Source of the DNA: Aurelia coerulea
Lineage: Eukaryota > Cnidaria > Scyphozoa > Semaeostomeae > Ulmaridae
Direction of reading: 5' to 3'
Length of the DNA stretch: 64,000 nt
Assembly (NCBI GenBank): GCA_039566865.1
Contig: CM076959.1
Coordinates: forward strand, 5,997,501 to 6,061,500
Shown: in pieces, positions 11,651-21,649 of the stretch
Layout: every line of letters starts with the position of its first letter
Position numbering within the stretch: the stretch's first letter is position 1
Position numbers and translations under genes: made by a program
The notes under the pieces: generated by a model
Told to the model about the DNA's origin: nothing
What the model saw: only the letters and a program-made list of their open reading frames with translations
The model's database searches: none

Positions 11651-11654
11651 AAAC

Positions 11655-11900
11655 CTTCTTTGCCGCTTTTCTTGATTCCGCAGCTTTTCAAGAATGCTCG
11701 TATTTCGGTTGGGACACCCTTTGATTGTGCCAGCTTTACGTGATCTTCACCGAAAGCGATGAAGTTGCGTACAGGCTCATTCGTACACACGTCCGGCAAG
11801 TTCAGTCCAGGAAAACAGGTTGCTTTGCAAGTTACAGGCCACATGCAGTGTGGGAACTTGACTTTCCAGACACCATCGAGTGATGTAAAATCTTCGCAAC
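11655..11900 (-). CDS. KDZ transposase exon 4 (second cysteine cluster)
   Basis: The acceptor is gctctcag|GT at 11901/11900 and the donor is GAAG|GTTTAT at 11655/11654, in phase with both neighbours. It codes 'GCEDFTSLDGVWKVKFPHC', 'MWPVTCKATCFPGLNLPDVC', 'TNEPVRNF' and 'GVPTEIRAFLKSCGIKKSG', a typical KDZ N-terminal region. A hAT-like MITE begins 22 bp upstream of the acceptor (at 11923). Confidence 0.85.
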
Positions 11901-11922
11901 CTGAGAGCAACAATAACTAGTT

Positions 11923-12229
11923 CAGTGGTGGATTTAGGGGCAAGTGGGGGCAACTGCCCCCCCCCCTTTCATGATTAAAACTCAGCTTGTCCCCCTTTTT
12001 TAACGAGAAAAGTGCCCTTCATCCTGACTTTAACAAACAATTCTCTAACTGTTTTGATTTAAATACAGCGAAACGTATAAATCAAGGCTTTATTTAGTAG
12101 TAAATCAAAGGATTTTCTTAAAAAAATGTCTAAAAAGCGTCTTCGGCGCACTCATTTTCCATAATATTTTTGGCACCCTCTTTTGCAAGTTGCCCCCTTC
12201 CCTTCAACTTCGGGCTGGATCCGCCACTG
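11923..12229. mobile_element. hAT-like MITE, 307 bp
   Basis: The ends are CAGTGGTGGAT at the left and ATCCGCCACTG at the right, the CAGTGGCGGATCC-type terminus common in non-autonomous hAT elements. The flanks are AACTAGTT (11915-11922) and AACTAGTC (12230-12237), an 8-bp duplication with one mismatch. It sits in the intron just upstream of KDZ exon 4. Confidence 0.85.
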
Positions 12230-12605
12230 AACTAGTCTATACCTTTCTCTCTTCATTCGCAATTTCAAAAGGAAAACAATACGAATTATTGAGTAAAGGG
12301 TAAATAATAACATGTTTTTCTTAGGACTGTTTGCGTTGTATGAATGGATTTTTGGCGAAAGTAGCAATCTCTTTCACTCTCTTTCATTTGACATCATAAA
12401 TATGAATTTCTCACAAAGTTCGCAAAATTAGGGACGAGTCCCCTATAAAGAAACAAAAGCTTTCCGAATTACATTGGCAAGAATCATACAACATACGCAT
12501 TTTAGCATGGGCCATGAAAATGGCGGCAACAAAGGAACATCAACAGACATGCTGGATGAAACAGACGTGCAAGGCATGCTGGATGAAACAGACCCTAACA
12601 GATAC

Positions 12606-12827
12606 CTCTTTTCTTGCATTCGTCAGTGCAGGTGGTGTGCTCATACAATGAGGTGGATCTCATCTTGTCTATTCTTTCCATGAACTCATCCAAATCTTCA
12701 TCGCGATTTCCTTTGAAGATCCAGTCCATGTTTCTTTCCCTCAGTTCCTCCTCAATTTCAGCCATATAAAATGACTTCGAAAGAAGGCGGCGCTCTAATG
12801 ATTCCACAAACTTCTTGGGGCTGTTTT
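12606..12827 (-). CDS. KDZ transposase exon 3
   Basis: The acceptor is ttccgcag|AA at 12828/12827 and the donor is AGAG|GTATCT at 12606/12605, phase 1. It codes 'ENSPKKFVESLERRLLSKSF...RSTSLYEHTTCTDECKKR'. The terminal Cys pair begins the second zinc cluster, completed in exon 4. Confidence 0.85.
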
Positions 12828-12885
12828 CTGCGGAAAGATGTGAACGTTCCTTGATAACTAGTATTATCGAGATGAGTTGAGTAAC

Positions 12886-13310
12886 ATACACGTTTTTTTT
12901 TATAAGAAACTTGGATCAACACTTAGTACTAAAAGTTTCTTAATTTCGCATGAAAATTTCAGTGTTTTAGAAGTAAAAGTTTCTTAATTAGTTTCTTATT
13001 TGTTTGGGCCTAAAATTGCGGTATTGTTCGAAGTTGAGCCTTCTTCTCAACAAAGGGCTTCCATTTTGCATTGACATTGTCATCAAGAAGAAGCCATGCT
13101 CATCAAGGCAAAAATTTACCAATTTTGCAGTTAAAAGTCAAGAAAAGACGAAGGTACCTTCGTTAGAGAAACATTGAATAAGAGAGACATACAGAAATAA
13201 AGTTTTAGAGTTTCTTAACTGTTCTTGAGCGTAGTACTAGAGTTTCTTAAATTTTTGGTCATCGTAGTACTAGTTTCTTATAAACCAGTTTCTTATAAAA
13301 AAACTTGTAT
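12886..13310. mobile_element. Family H MITE, near-complete
   Basis: The left end is ATACACGTTTTTTTTTATAA followed by GAAACT. The right end reads ATACAAGTTTTTTTATAAGA on the other strand. The interior repeats 'agtttctta' and 'agtacta'. It lies in a KDZ intron and carries no coding sequence. Confidence 0.75.
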
Positions 13311-13506
13311 TGCAAGAAGTCTTTGAAATTAAATTTCTTGGAACGCGTATCGATCTTCAAGCCTATTGAAGTTAATGTTGTTGAGCTGTCATTTTATGGC
13401 AGCAAGACAGAATTTTTAGTTTTCATTTTACATTTGATAACTCAAGCCTTGATTGAGTAATGATGCTGGAGTAGAAATGCAATTCAGGCTTATGAATTCA
13501 AAGTTC

Positions 13507-13682
13507 CATAAGTGTACGAGGCGGGGGGGGGGGGGGGTGGCAGCCCCCAAACTCCAGAAAATGATCGAAAATGAGCCCCAATCGGGCAAGAAAAAACGCC
13601 CTCAGTCGGGCAAAAATTATGCTAAACAAATAGACTTTGTGTTGGACAGCCCCCCTATATTTTTTCTTCCTGTAAGCTTATG
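13507..13682. mobile_element. Family G G-tract MITE with 8-bp duplication
   Basis: The left end is CATAAGTGTACGAGGC followed by about 14 G. The right end reads CATAAGCTTACAGGAAG on the other strand. The flanks are CAAAGTTC (13499-13506) and CAAAGTTT (13683-13690). The interior has repeated 'cgggcaa-aaa'. Confidence 0.8.
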
Positions 13683-13798
13683 CAAAGTTTTGTCCGAGAT
13701 TAGATAAATTTTGCCGAATTCAGTTGACATTTTTTGTCTGATGATTATGTTTCCGTCTGACTTTTGCTGTTGTTGATGAACATAGCAAAATGACTTGC

Positions 13799-13908
13799 CT
13801 TGATCTTTGTAGTCATTTGCTTTCTTTGTGTATCTCTTTGGCATGCCTTCTGACACAGCATCATTGAATGCTTCTGAAAATCCCTCAAATGATACATGAC
13901 AATGAAGT
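13799..13908 (-). CDS. KDZ transposase exon 2
   Basis: The acceptor is ttacag|AC at 13910/13908. It reads 'LHCHVSFEGFSEAFNDA' and on to 'NDYKDQ'. The only donor that keeps the phase to exon 3 is CAAG|GCAAGT at 13799/13798, a GC-AG type donor. The join gives 'YKDQENSPKKFVESL'. An 8-bp-TSD MITE (13507-13682) lies just beyond in the intron. Confidence 0.7.
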
Positions 13909-13909
13909 C

Positions 13910-14360
13910 TGTAATTTGAAACAATTAAGAAAGTCAGTAATCTGCTGTTTTTAAAACGATATATTAATAAAACCTATCAAACTGAACATTGTATTTGAAC
14001 AACGCACGTTTCATATACATTCCTATTCTTTTCAGGTGAGAAAGGATGTAAACATAACAAGGGGATTCCACGGCCAAGTCTGCTGTGTAGGATTGCAGCG
14101 TCTCACATTTATTTAAAATCTATTGCATATTTTTCAAAACAGATGTTCCCATAATATCAGTAAGAATAAGAATTGTTATTTGCAAAATATTTCTTACCAA
14201 GATACGCTACAAGACACTACCAAAGAAGAATTAGGGTCAAACTTAGATATACCACTCTTATACCACAAAGTGCACAGTAAACTTATTTCTAACAAATGAG
14301 TCTAATCTAATTCAGGTGTTTCGATTCAAGTTTTAAACTGTCAAATCCTATTCCCCACTC
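13910..14360. other. KDZ intron, no feature
   Basis: Nothing recognised. Confidence 0.4.
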
Positions 14361-14365
14361 CCACC

Positions 14366-14868
14366 ATAAGCATACGAGCCAGGGGACAAGGGGGGAGCTC
14401 CACCAAAGATAGAAACATTTTCAAATATCAGCCTGTTTCGAGCAAAAATCCCGGGGGGGGTTACTTGACCAGGTTTTGGTCGGGGACGTGCCATCGAAGC
14501 TTCAAAAACATACCCGTTCCTTATACCAATTTTGCGAAAAAGTATACCCGACTTTATACCAATTTTGCGAAAAAGTATACCCGACCTTATACCAATTTTC
14601 CGAAAAAGTATACCAAAATCGTTCCTTAAACCAAAATCGCGAAAATCGATACCGTTCCTTATACCAAAATCGTGAAAATCGATACCGTTCCTTATACCAA
14701 AATCGCGAAAATTGATACCCTTCCCGATGGCACGTCCCCGTACCCAAAATATGTGAAGTACCCCCCCAGGGCAAAAATCTGTCCTTAGTCGGGCAAAAAT
14801 GCTTGTAAACAAATTCATCTTTTGTCTGGCAGCCGCCCCCTATATTTCATTTTACCGTACGCTTATGC
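14366..14868. mobile_element. Family G element interrupted by a family B element
   Basis: The ends are CATAAGCATACGAG and, inverted, CATAAGCGTACGG. It shares 'gggcaaaaat', 'ggcagccgccccctatat' and the CATAAG termini with 13507-13682. A complete family B element occupies 14451-14770. The flanks repeat CCCCACTCCC. Confidence 0.75.
14451..14770. mobile_element. Family B G-tract foldback, copy 1
   Basis: The ends are CCGGGGGGGGTTACTTGACC and, inverted, CCTGGGGGGGGTACTTCAC. Subterminal GGGGACGTGCCATCG is mirrored by CGATGGCACGTCCCC. The interior is two short tandem arrays ('ttataccaattttgcgaaaa' units and 'ccaaaatcgcgaaaatcgat' units). The flanks are GCAAAAATC at 14442-14450 and 14771-14779, a perfect 9-bp repeat. 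Open frames across it are artefacts of the tandem units. Confidence 0.9.
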
Positions 14869-15012
14869 TCCCCACTCCCCACTACCACTTGACTTCAAAG
14901 GTTGCATTCTACAGGGTTTTTTTGGGGGTTTTTTGTAGCTGAACAGTTTCATTTCATAAGTTCTGCTAGTGTTTTGTATAAAAACTGCAATAGATGAAAT
15001 CGTTGGCCTGGC

Positions 15013-15461
15013 CCGGGGGGGGGGGGGGGGACTTCCATTATAGCCTAACAGGGGGGTCCAGTCGGTCTGAGGGTCTTGCGAAATGGCTACCAAATGGCCC
15101 TATTTGTCAACATATACTACCAATTGGGGGTATTCCAAGATTCTTGGTCAGTTATAAGATTTCAACTCAGTAGGCTCCTCCGCATGGCAATTTGGTCGTT
15201 GCAGCAGTAATTATCATTGAATTTTGAAGTTTTTTTTGCTTTGTTCAATCAGTGTTTACAATAGAAAATTTTGAAATATTGCAGAACATTTTTGCTACCA
15301 CACGCTACCAAAAGGCCCAATTTTAGGTCCACAAACTACCATTTGGGGGTTTCTATAAAAAGATACTACCAATTTAGGGTATTTTTCAAAATTTTTGCTT
15401 TGGCCCTCTTTAACCCTGACTGAACCTCTTTAACCCTGTGTCAGGCCACAATTGGAGTACC

Positions 15462-15494
<33 letters not shown>

Positions 15495-15495
15495 G
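15013..15495. mobile_element. Family E G-tract foldback element
   Basis: It starts CCCGGGG with a run of about 16 G and ends with about 30 C then GGG. Inverted subterminal words are 'acttccattatagcctaac' against 'actccaattgtggcctgac'. The flanks are TGGCCTGGC at 15004-15012 and 15496-15504, a perfect 9-bp duplication. The interior carries inverted 'ctaccaa-ggccc' and 'actaccaattt' words. Confidence 0.85.
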
Positions 15496-15799
15496 TGGCC
15501 TGGCATGATGCCGTGCTGAAGAAGGCGGTGATTCAAGTTAAAGAAAACGAAGTAAACATCGTAAAAATATTTTGTGTGAATGGTGTACAGTTTCAAATCT
15601 TTTTTTAGGTTGTTTTCGTTTCCGAGCACTAATCGCCTTTTGTAATGTTAGACGATAAGTGGTTTAGCGCACGCGATCTTGATCACGCGGAGAACTAACA
15701 GAAACGCGGCGGGAAAATGTTTAAACTCAAACTTAGTGGGAAACAAATTTTCTTGGCGGGTCATCCTTCTACCTTGGCCGGGCAACGTTTCAGCGGGGT

Positions 15800-16030
15800 C
15801 GTTACTGGGGGGTGTGTATTTTTTTTTTGCAATTTTGGCCTAGCAATGGTTTAGCCAAGGGTATCATTTTTTGACAATATTGGTCTACATCAAACGGTTA
15901 TTATAACATATTAGGTACAAATTTGACAATATTGATAGTAAACGGTCAAAACTGGTCTAGCCAAGGGTACCATTTTTGTAGAAAGTAGTCTAGCCAACGG
16001 TACTATTTTGAATATTCTTGCGGCAGACCC
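15800..16030 (-). repeat. Family A copy, reversed
   Basis: It contains 'ctagccaagggtaccattt', 'gacaatattg' and 'tcttgcggcagacccc', matching family A on the opposite strand. The ends are poorly preserved. Confidence 0.7.
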
Positions 16031-16533
16031 CGTGATCTAGATGGTGTACACCAACAGTATTTTTTGAATAGGAATACATACATAGCCAGTACAAAGAAGT
16101 TTCTTAACCCTATCTGTACTGGGCGATTTTTTAGGTATTTTGTACTGGGGGGGGCGTTTTTCGCCCCCCCCCTCTTTTTCTCCAAAACTACAAAAGATAT
16201 AACAATGAGACTTACCCCTATTGTTCTTTAGACAATTGGCTATTCAAATATAACAATGGCAATTAATAAGTCACGTGATTCGTTGCTAGGCAACCGAAAA
16301 ACTGACGAAAATTGGCAAATTTATACCTTCTTAACCAGAAAAATTCTATTTAATCAACCACTCAACCGATTTTCTCCAAATATGTTTTAAATAATAGGAA
16401 ACATATCATAGTTCAAAAATACATACTTTGCAAAAATTTTTAGTTTCTATTTTTAGCACAATTAGCCTTAAATCAGCCTTTTGTTGCATGCATTTACTTT
16501 CATCGTAGGTTTTTGCCAGTCCTGCCCTTTTAT

Positions 16534-18605
16534 CAGTTCAGTTCAGTTCAGTTTTTCATTTTAAAATTCCACAACATACAAAATTCAATAATAAACAACA
16601 TTAACTAAAGTTATTACAAGTTACAGTGACTACAAAACATCTAATATAAACTATGAATAAATTAATACAGTAATACAATAAACTAGAATATAATAGACAG
16701 GAAACCTCCCACAACCACCCAGCAACCCACCCAACCCCCGTCCCATGCCCAGCACGCACCAAACCGACCACAGGGACCAAAATCAGACCCAGATGCACCC
16801 CAGACCCCAACCGGAAGCACCACCCCCGATGACGCAAACAACGGCCATCCCCAGAACCAATCCCGCCACAACTCCACCCGCCCCATCCAACGCGCCCGAA
16901 AACACTGCAGCCAGACAGCATCTGCTGTCCAACCCCAGTACCCCCGAACACGCCAGACCCAAACACGAAGAGCCACGACGAGACCAGCCCCAAAAACGAC
17001 AGCAATCGACGCCACCCAAAATGGCACCCCCAGCCAAAGCCCAAAACGCACCCACGCCCAACCCAATCCCCATTGCCGACAAAGCGCAAACCAAGCACAA
17101 AACGAAAGGCCAGGCAGGCCACCTGACAGCCACAGGAGACTCCCTGTCAATAATAATAAAGAACATAAATGATAAATTTTACAACATAATTACATAGAAT
17201 TTTGTATGGGGAGGAATTTCTTAAGGAGGAGCTCTCTCAGTAGATAGACTAATCGAGGAGAGAGCACCCCCTATCCTAAAAACCTATTTTTCACTATGCA
17301 ACATTTTTACTAGATTTGATCAATCAAAGTGAAAGAAAGTTGTACTATCAAGATATTTAGGAATAGTAATTTGTGGAGAAAAGTTGTAGTTTCATTTCGC
17401 GACGGAAAATCATTACTGAAGGAGACTGTTTGATCATGAACGGAATGTCGTTCCAGGATTTAGCACCCGCATATCTGATAGATCTTAAGCCATACTGCAG
17501 AGTATTCTTACGCATCATAAAAATATCACCCCTGCGAGCCTGCCTCGTATCATACTGATGAACAGATGACAAAGTGTCAAAGAAGTTGTGGAAGAAGGTA
17601 GGAGAAATCAAGTTAACAGATTCATACACGAAGATAAGCAGCTTGAGATGAAATAAATCATATAGCTTAAGAATTTTTAATTCAGAGAAAATTGGTGTAG
17701 ATGAAGATGTGAAAGTCTTGAAGGCAATAGCTCTGACAACTTTCTTTTGTAGAAGGTAGATTGGTTTAGTATAGGTGTCATAGGTAAGACCCCAGACAAT
17801 GATTCCATATTGAAGAAAAGAGGCAAATAAAGAGTAATATAAAGAAACTAAAACATTAGCTGGCAGAAGATGCCTTATCTTAAAGAAGATACCACAAGTT
17901 CTTGCTAACTTCTTTGAGAGTTCACTTAAGTGATACCTCCAGTTGAGATTTTCATCCAAGAGAAGACCAAGAAACTTAACATATTTAGCCTGATTAACAT
18001 GCTCCTTACCTATCTTAATGTTGACAGTTTTATCTAAAGAGTTTTGTGGAGAATGGAAAATGATGAAGTTTGTTTTGCCTACATTTAATGCAAGTTTATT
18101 AGCATCAAGCCACTTTTTAACATACTTAAGTTCTCTGTTTACCACTTTTTCTAGATTATTAAGATTGTCAGATTCAAAGTAAATGTTGGTGTCATCAGCA
18201 AAAAGATAAAAAGATAGCTTGTTAGATGACTTTGGAAGATCATTTATGTAGATGAGGAAGAGAAGTGGACCAAGGACAGAGCCCTGGGGAACACCACAAG
18301 TAACATTAAGATAACTAGAGTTGTGGCCATTTACACATACATATTGACTTCTATTGCTAAGATAGGAGCTAAACCATGATAGAGCTGTACCTCTAATGCC
18401 GTAATGTTCAAGTTTTTTGAGGAGAATCTGGTGGTTGACTGTATCAAAAGCTTTTTGAAGATCAATAAAGATTCCACACCCAAAATGTTTGTTATCTAGA
18501 GTGTTTTTGATAGATTCTGTTAAACTAATTAATGCATGATTTATTGAGTGAGAAGCACGAAAACCAAACTGAAGATTATACAGTATCTTATGCACTTCCA
18601 AAAAA
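16534..18605 (-). mobile_element. CR1/L2-type LINE, 5' truncated
   Basis: In element orientation it holds a reverse-transcriptase frame (18601-17357), about 200 bp of AT-rich sequence, a GC-rich 3' UTR block (about 17150-16690), then AT-rich sequence ending in an (AACTG)4 tail at 16553-16534. A short microsatellite instead of poly(A) is usual for CR1/L2-like LINEs. The copy lacks the endonuclease and the RT N-terminus. Confidence 0.85.
17357..18601 (-). pseudogene. LINE reverse transcriptase (RT palm to C-terminus)
   Basis: A 414-codon open frame with the RT core motifs in order: 'FIDLQKAFDTVNH', 'GVPQGSVLGPLLFLIYINDL' and the catalytic FADD ('YLFADDTNIYFE'). These are followed by 'LALNVGKTNFIIFHS', 'KFLGLLLDENLNWRYHL' and the C-terminal 'YDTRQARRGDIFMMRKNTLQ' region seen in CR1/L2-type elements. 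The first codon is TTG at the truncation point; no ATG start or endonuclease remains. The frame has no internal stop, so the insertion may be young. Confidence 0.9.
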
Positions 18606-19236
18606 TTGTATAAGCGTTTGTATTGTATTTATCTGGTAAATATAGACTCAAAATGAATTAAATTAATAAGATGAAGCAAATTAGACTAAAAAAATTTATA
18701 TTTGACACTTCTTTATTAGGTAAATGACGTCATAAATGTGAATGACGTCATAGATATTAAATTTTGCTGACATCAGCAAATATGAAAAATTTATATATCA
18801 AATGAAAGTACTCATCAAATGCAATCGAATGGTGCATGTTTGAGATCGATCAAGCAAACGACACGAAAACTACGGACATTTTAAGCCTTTTTTTGTTGAC
18901 TACTCTCCAAATATGGTATTACTGTGGTCACATGATCAGAGGTAGAACAATGAAATGTTAAGAATTTAATTGCCTATGAAATTTGAGTAAAAGTCACCAA
19001 AACTGGTGGTTATATCTCTTGTCGTTTTAGGGTAATTCAGCAAAAACTGGTAGGGGGGGGCGAAAAACGCCCCCCCCCCCCCAGTACGAATAGGGTTAAA
19101 ATCATGAGCCATTTGAGTGCTCAGAGTTTGTTATGAGTTTCTTACGAATTTCATTACAATCTTCATGTTTATTGCCTGTGACCTTGTGAGCAATTCAAAA
19201 CAAAGTATCCTTTGTTGGAAATATTTGACAGATGTA

Positions 19237-19432
19237 CCTCAAGGGGGGGGGGGGGGGTAACTCATATAGGGGGACTGGTATTCATGTGCCTGTCCGGGTT
19301 ATGGGTTAATTTGAGAAATTTTTTTCCCTGGTTATGGGTAATGTTTCATGAATTTTTGTCCAGGTTATGGGTTCTAACTCTGAATTCTCAAAGGCACATA
19401 TATACCAGCCCCCTTATAGGAGCTGCCCCCTC
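19237..19432. mobile_element. Family D G-tract foldback element
   Basis: The left part is CTCAA, about 16 G, then 'gggggactggtattcatgtg'. The right part reads 'gggggctggtatatatgtg' on the other strand, an inverted repeat of about 45 bp. GATGTA occurs immediately outside both ends (19231-19236 and 19433-19438). Inside, 'ggttatgggtt' is repeated. Confidence 0.7.
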
Positions 19433-19587
19433 GATGTATACGAGGGGTGCATCACCCATTCGATAAAGAGTATAAGATCTTTAAAACAATAAGATTTTCA
19501 GGGGTTCTATTGATTGTAAGAGATTTTCAGAGAATGATACGCCCCTCTATCAACAATGAGCAATATGAACTGATGATTCGGACTTAC

Positions 19588-20279
19588 GCCAAGTAAATGT
19601 GAAAGCGAGCTAACGACCTTGAAACATATGTTTCACTTGATGCTTCGACTAACTTTCGTTTCCCCTCATAGAATTTGTACCCCTGCTCTGTGTTGCCATA
19701 CTTTGCGTAGCTATAGTTCACATTTGGAGCACAGCGTCTGCATTTCAAGGAAATCTTTATAGCAGGATGTGGACCATCGGTGTCAAAAATTGTTGCATGG
19801 GATGGTTGATTATGCATAGTCAGGTTTCCATCGCATTTAACGCACTTCTCAAGCGGAGGTGCTACCACGTGTGTGAAAGGGATGCCAATAACGGATCCTG
19901 CCTCAATTATCGTGTTTGCGGTCATATCATGATCATTTTGTTTGTAGGACAAAAGTGTCTTCGTCAAACGGAACCATCTGTCAACTTTGTCATCAGACAA
20001 ATCAGAACGGCAAACTGCAGAGAGATATTTTTTCAACACCGGTCTCATGACTGCTATCGTTGCGGAAGGGATAGCTGCTACCAAATCCAACCATCTTTTG
20101 TATCCATGCTCAGTAAACTTGAGAATAAAAAGGCTCTCCATTTCAGGTGAGAATTCTTCTGGAAAGTTTACATCAAACACCATGACGTCACTTGCACGGA
20201 TAATATTGAAGGCTTCTTTGATTGCTTCGAATTTTCTCTTTTTCCCTCTTTTTTGCAACGCTTCTTGAAAGGAAGACAT
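19588..20279 (-). CDS. KDZ transposase exon 1 (CxC5-type domain)
   Basis: This exon starts at ATG (MSSFQEALQKRGKKRK...) and codes for 230 residues plus two bases. It includes the zinc-binding pairs CVKC (146-149) and CRRC (180-183) of the cysteine cluster that accompanies KDZ transposases. The exon ends TTGGC|GTAAGT at 19588/19587, a strong donor, in phase 2. Joining to 13908 reads 'YLALHCHVSFEGFSEAF', an expected continuation. No frameshift is seen. Confidence 0.85.
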
Positions 20280-20373
20280 ATCTGAAAATGGAGTCCACGA
20301 AGTGATCTAGAAGTTGGTTGTGTTAGCTATGTTCCTCAATTACTCTCCTCTGCCGGTTTTATGTGAAAAAATA

Positions 20374-20917
20374 TTAAAGGGAATAGACATAGCTATATCG
20401 ATAAGCTGCTATAAATAGGCTGAAGAAACGCCCACAAACCCATTGTTTCCTTCGCCACACAATGAAACGGCAGGCGTCAAAGTTGTTGAATACACTCTTT
20501 TTTTCTTATAAGAATACTATAAATTTTTTCCAGCCTCAATATGATTAAGTAATTTTTCGTTTTGAGCCTTAACATATTCTTAAAGTATTCTTATTTTTTC
20601 AAATCTGGTATGGTTGCAGGGGAACATAATTCAAACAAGTGTTATATCATTATGAAGAAATGGTCGAACGAAAGAAAAATTTAAGCAATTGTAACAATAA
20701 GAATGTTATGAACATCGCAAAACAGGCAACTGCTGGAAAATGAGACACAAATATGCGAGCTGAGGCTGAGCAATATTCTTACAATATTCTTAAAATTTGG
20801 ATGATTCTGAGCCTGAATATTCTTATAAACAATATTCTTATAAAAAAAAAGAGTGTACAATAGATTATATTTTTAACTTGGCCCGGGCCAGCTTTTAACT
20901 ATGTCGATTCCCTTTAA
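20374..20917. mobile_element. TTAA-bounded element
   Basis: The inverted ends are TTAAAGGGAATAGACATAG and, on the other strand at the right, TTAAAGGGAATCGACATAG. It is bounded by TTAA on each side, as in TTAA-targeting superfamilies (piggyBac or Kolobok). It contains the family H MITE at 20491-20857 and no coding sequence. It lies just upstream of KDZ exon 1. Confidence 0.7.
20491..20857. mobile_element. Family H-related MITE, nested
   Basis: The ends are TACACTCTTTTTTTCTTATA and, inverted, TACACTCTTTTTTTTTATAA, with internal 'aatattctta' repeats. Confidence 0.75.
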
Positions 20918-21158
20918 TGTTGACCAGGGGGTTCAGCCACATAACAGAAGGTCAAAGCGAGGATTCAAAATTTTATCTGAAACGGTGGCATGATAAATGA
21001 TTTTGAAGAAACTCCAAAATGATCATTTGATAGGATCTAGTATGTAACTTGATTACATGTTTGAAAGTTTTCACATTTACAACTTCTAAGCGCATTTTCA
21101 TAAGAAACCGCTTATAGAATCCCCAAAATACAAAGAATCTCCAGTAGTGGGAAATGAT

Positions 21159-21301
21159 CAGGGACGCCGGACGGGGCACATTTTTAGGGGGGCAAAACTG
21201 AAAATCTGAGGGCAAAACAACAAGAAAATAACATATTTAGGCCATTTTCGAGAGGGCAGGAGGGGCGGTTGCCCCCCGCGCCCCCCTCTCCGGCGTTCCT
21301 G
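21159..21301. mobile_element. Short TIR element (CAGGGACGCCGG)
   Basis: The left end is CAGGGACGCCGGA and the right reads CAGGAACGCCGGAGAG on the other strand, with G/C runs just inside. GGGAAA occurs near both flanks, but the duplication is not exact. Confidence 0.6.
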
Positions 21302-21438
21302 GGGAAAATATAAGTCAAGAAACTATTTATTTTGATTAAGGCAATGCTTAACAAATTCTTACTTTATTTTCACTTGCTTCCTGTATCATAACGACACTCC
21401 TGTTATTAGTGTAGCAAGTTATGAAATTGAAATTGAAT

Positions 21439-21482
21439 TATCATCATCATCAGCAGCATCATCATCATCATCATCATCAGCT
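21439..21482 (+). repeat. ATC microsatellite
   Basis: (ATC)n with an interrupting CAGCAGC. Confidence 0.95.
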
Positions 21483-21649
21483 TCTAAACGCTATAGTACT
21501 CTACATAAAAGAATTATGCAGCAACTAACTAACAAACAAAATTTAAAACTAAACTAATCAACTAAATCAAATGCAACAGGGTCAGAAAATAAATTAATCA
21601 ATGGAAAATGTTATCACACGTGTATGTACATCCAGGCTAATAATACAAG

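Larger units (their letters stand above)
16104..19099. mobile_element. piggyBac-like TTAA element carrying a LINE
   Basis: Bounded by TTAA plus CCCTATCTGTACTGGG on the left and CCAGTACGAATAGGG plus TTAA on the right. A G8-CGTTTTTCG-C8 hairpin follows in both arms, and weaker inverted similarity extends about 250 bp inward. TTAA targeting and CCCT termini are typical of piggyBac-type elements. It encodes no transposase of its own. About 2.07 kb of it is a later LINE insertion. Confidence 0.8.
16035..19230. repeat. Family H MITE split by a TTAA element
   Basis: Flanking 16104-19099 are two halves of a family H copy: 'gccagtacaaagaagtttc' on the left and 'ttgagtgctcagagtttg' on the right. In the uninterrupted copy at 26510-26560 these are contiguous around 'gtttcttaaaattatcag', so the insertion was at TTAA in that MITE. 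Confidence 0.7.
5667..20279 (-). pseudogene. KDZ-superfamily transposase gene, multi-exon, interrupted
   Basis: A minus-strand gene is assembled from exons 19588-20279, 13799-13908, 12606-12827, 11655-11900, 10633-10740, about 9723-10090, and 7320-7713 continuing at 5667-5716. Phases agree across the first five exons (692+110+222+246+108 nt). The product shows the hallmarks of Kyakuja-Dileera-Zisupton transposases. It has an N-terminal CxC zinc cluster (C146-C149 and C180-C183), a second cluster starting 'TDECKKRGCEDF', 'FPHCMWPV', 'DVCTNEPV', and a C-terminal 'VCEQTFTWASKFKHI...YHRMVVRRN' block. The position that I recall as YDxxC in active members reads YNNMC, a possible loss of a catalytic Asp. 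One or more middle exons (between exons 5 and 7) are not securely located, and the last exon is split by a transposon. It is probably dead. Identification rests on recalled family features. Confidence 0.8.

Noticed and set aside
14348..14818. 156-codon frame with repeated 'FRDFGIRNGI' units, and its counterpart at 23599-23982
   Set aside because: They are translations of the tandem units inside family B elements and appear in both orientations.
16601..17197. Several overlapping 127-173-codon frames on both strands
   Set aside because: They coincide with the GC-rich 3' UTR of a LINE, where stops are rare in every frame; the predicted proteins are low-complexity.
19767..20268. Plus-strand frames opposite KDZ exon 1
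   Set aside because: Shadow frames; the minus strand has the zinc-cluster motifs and splice site.
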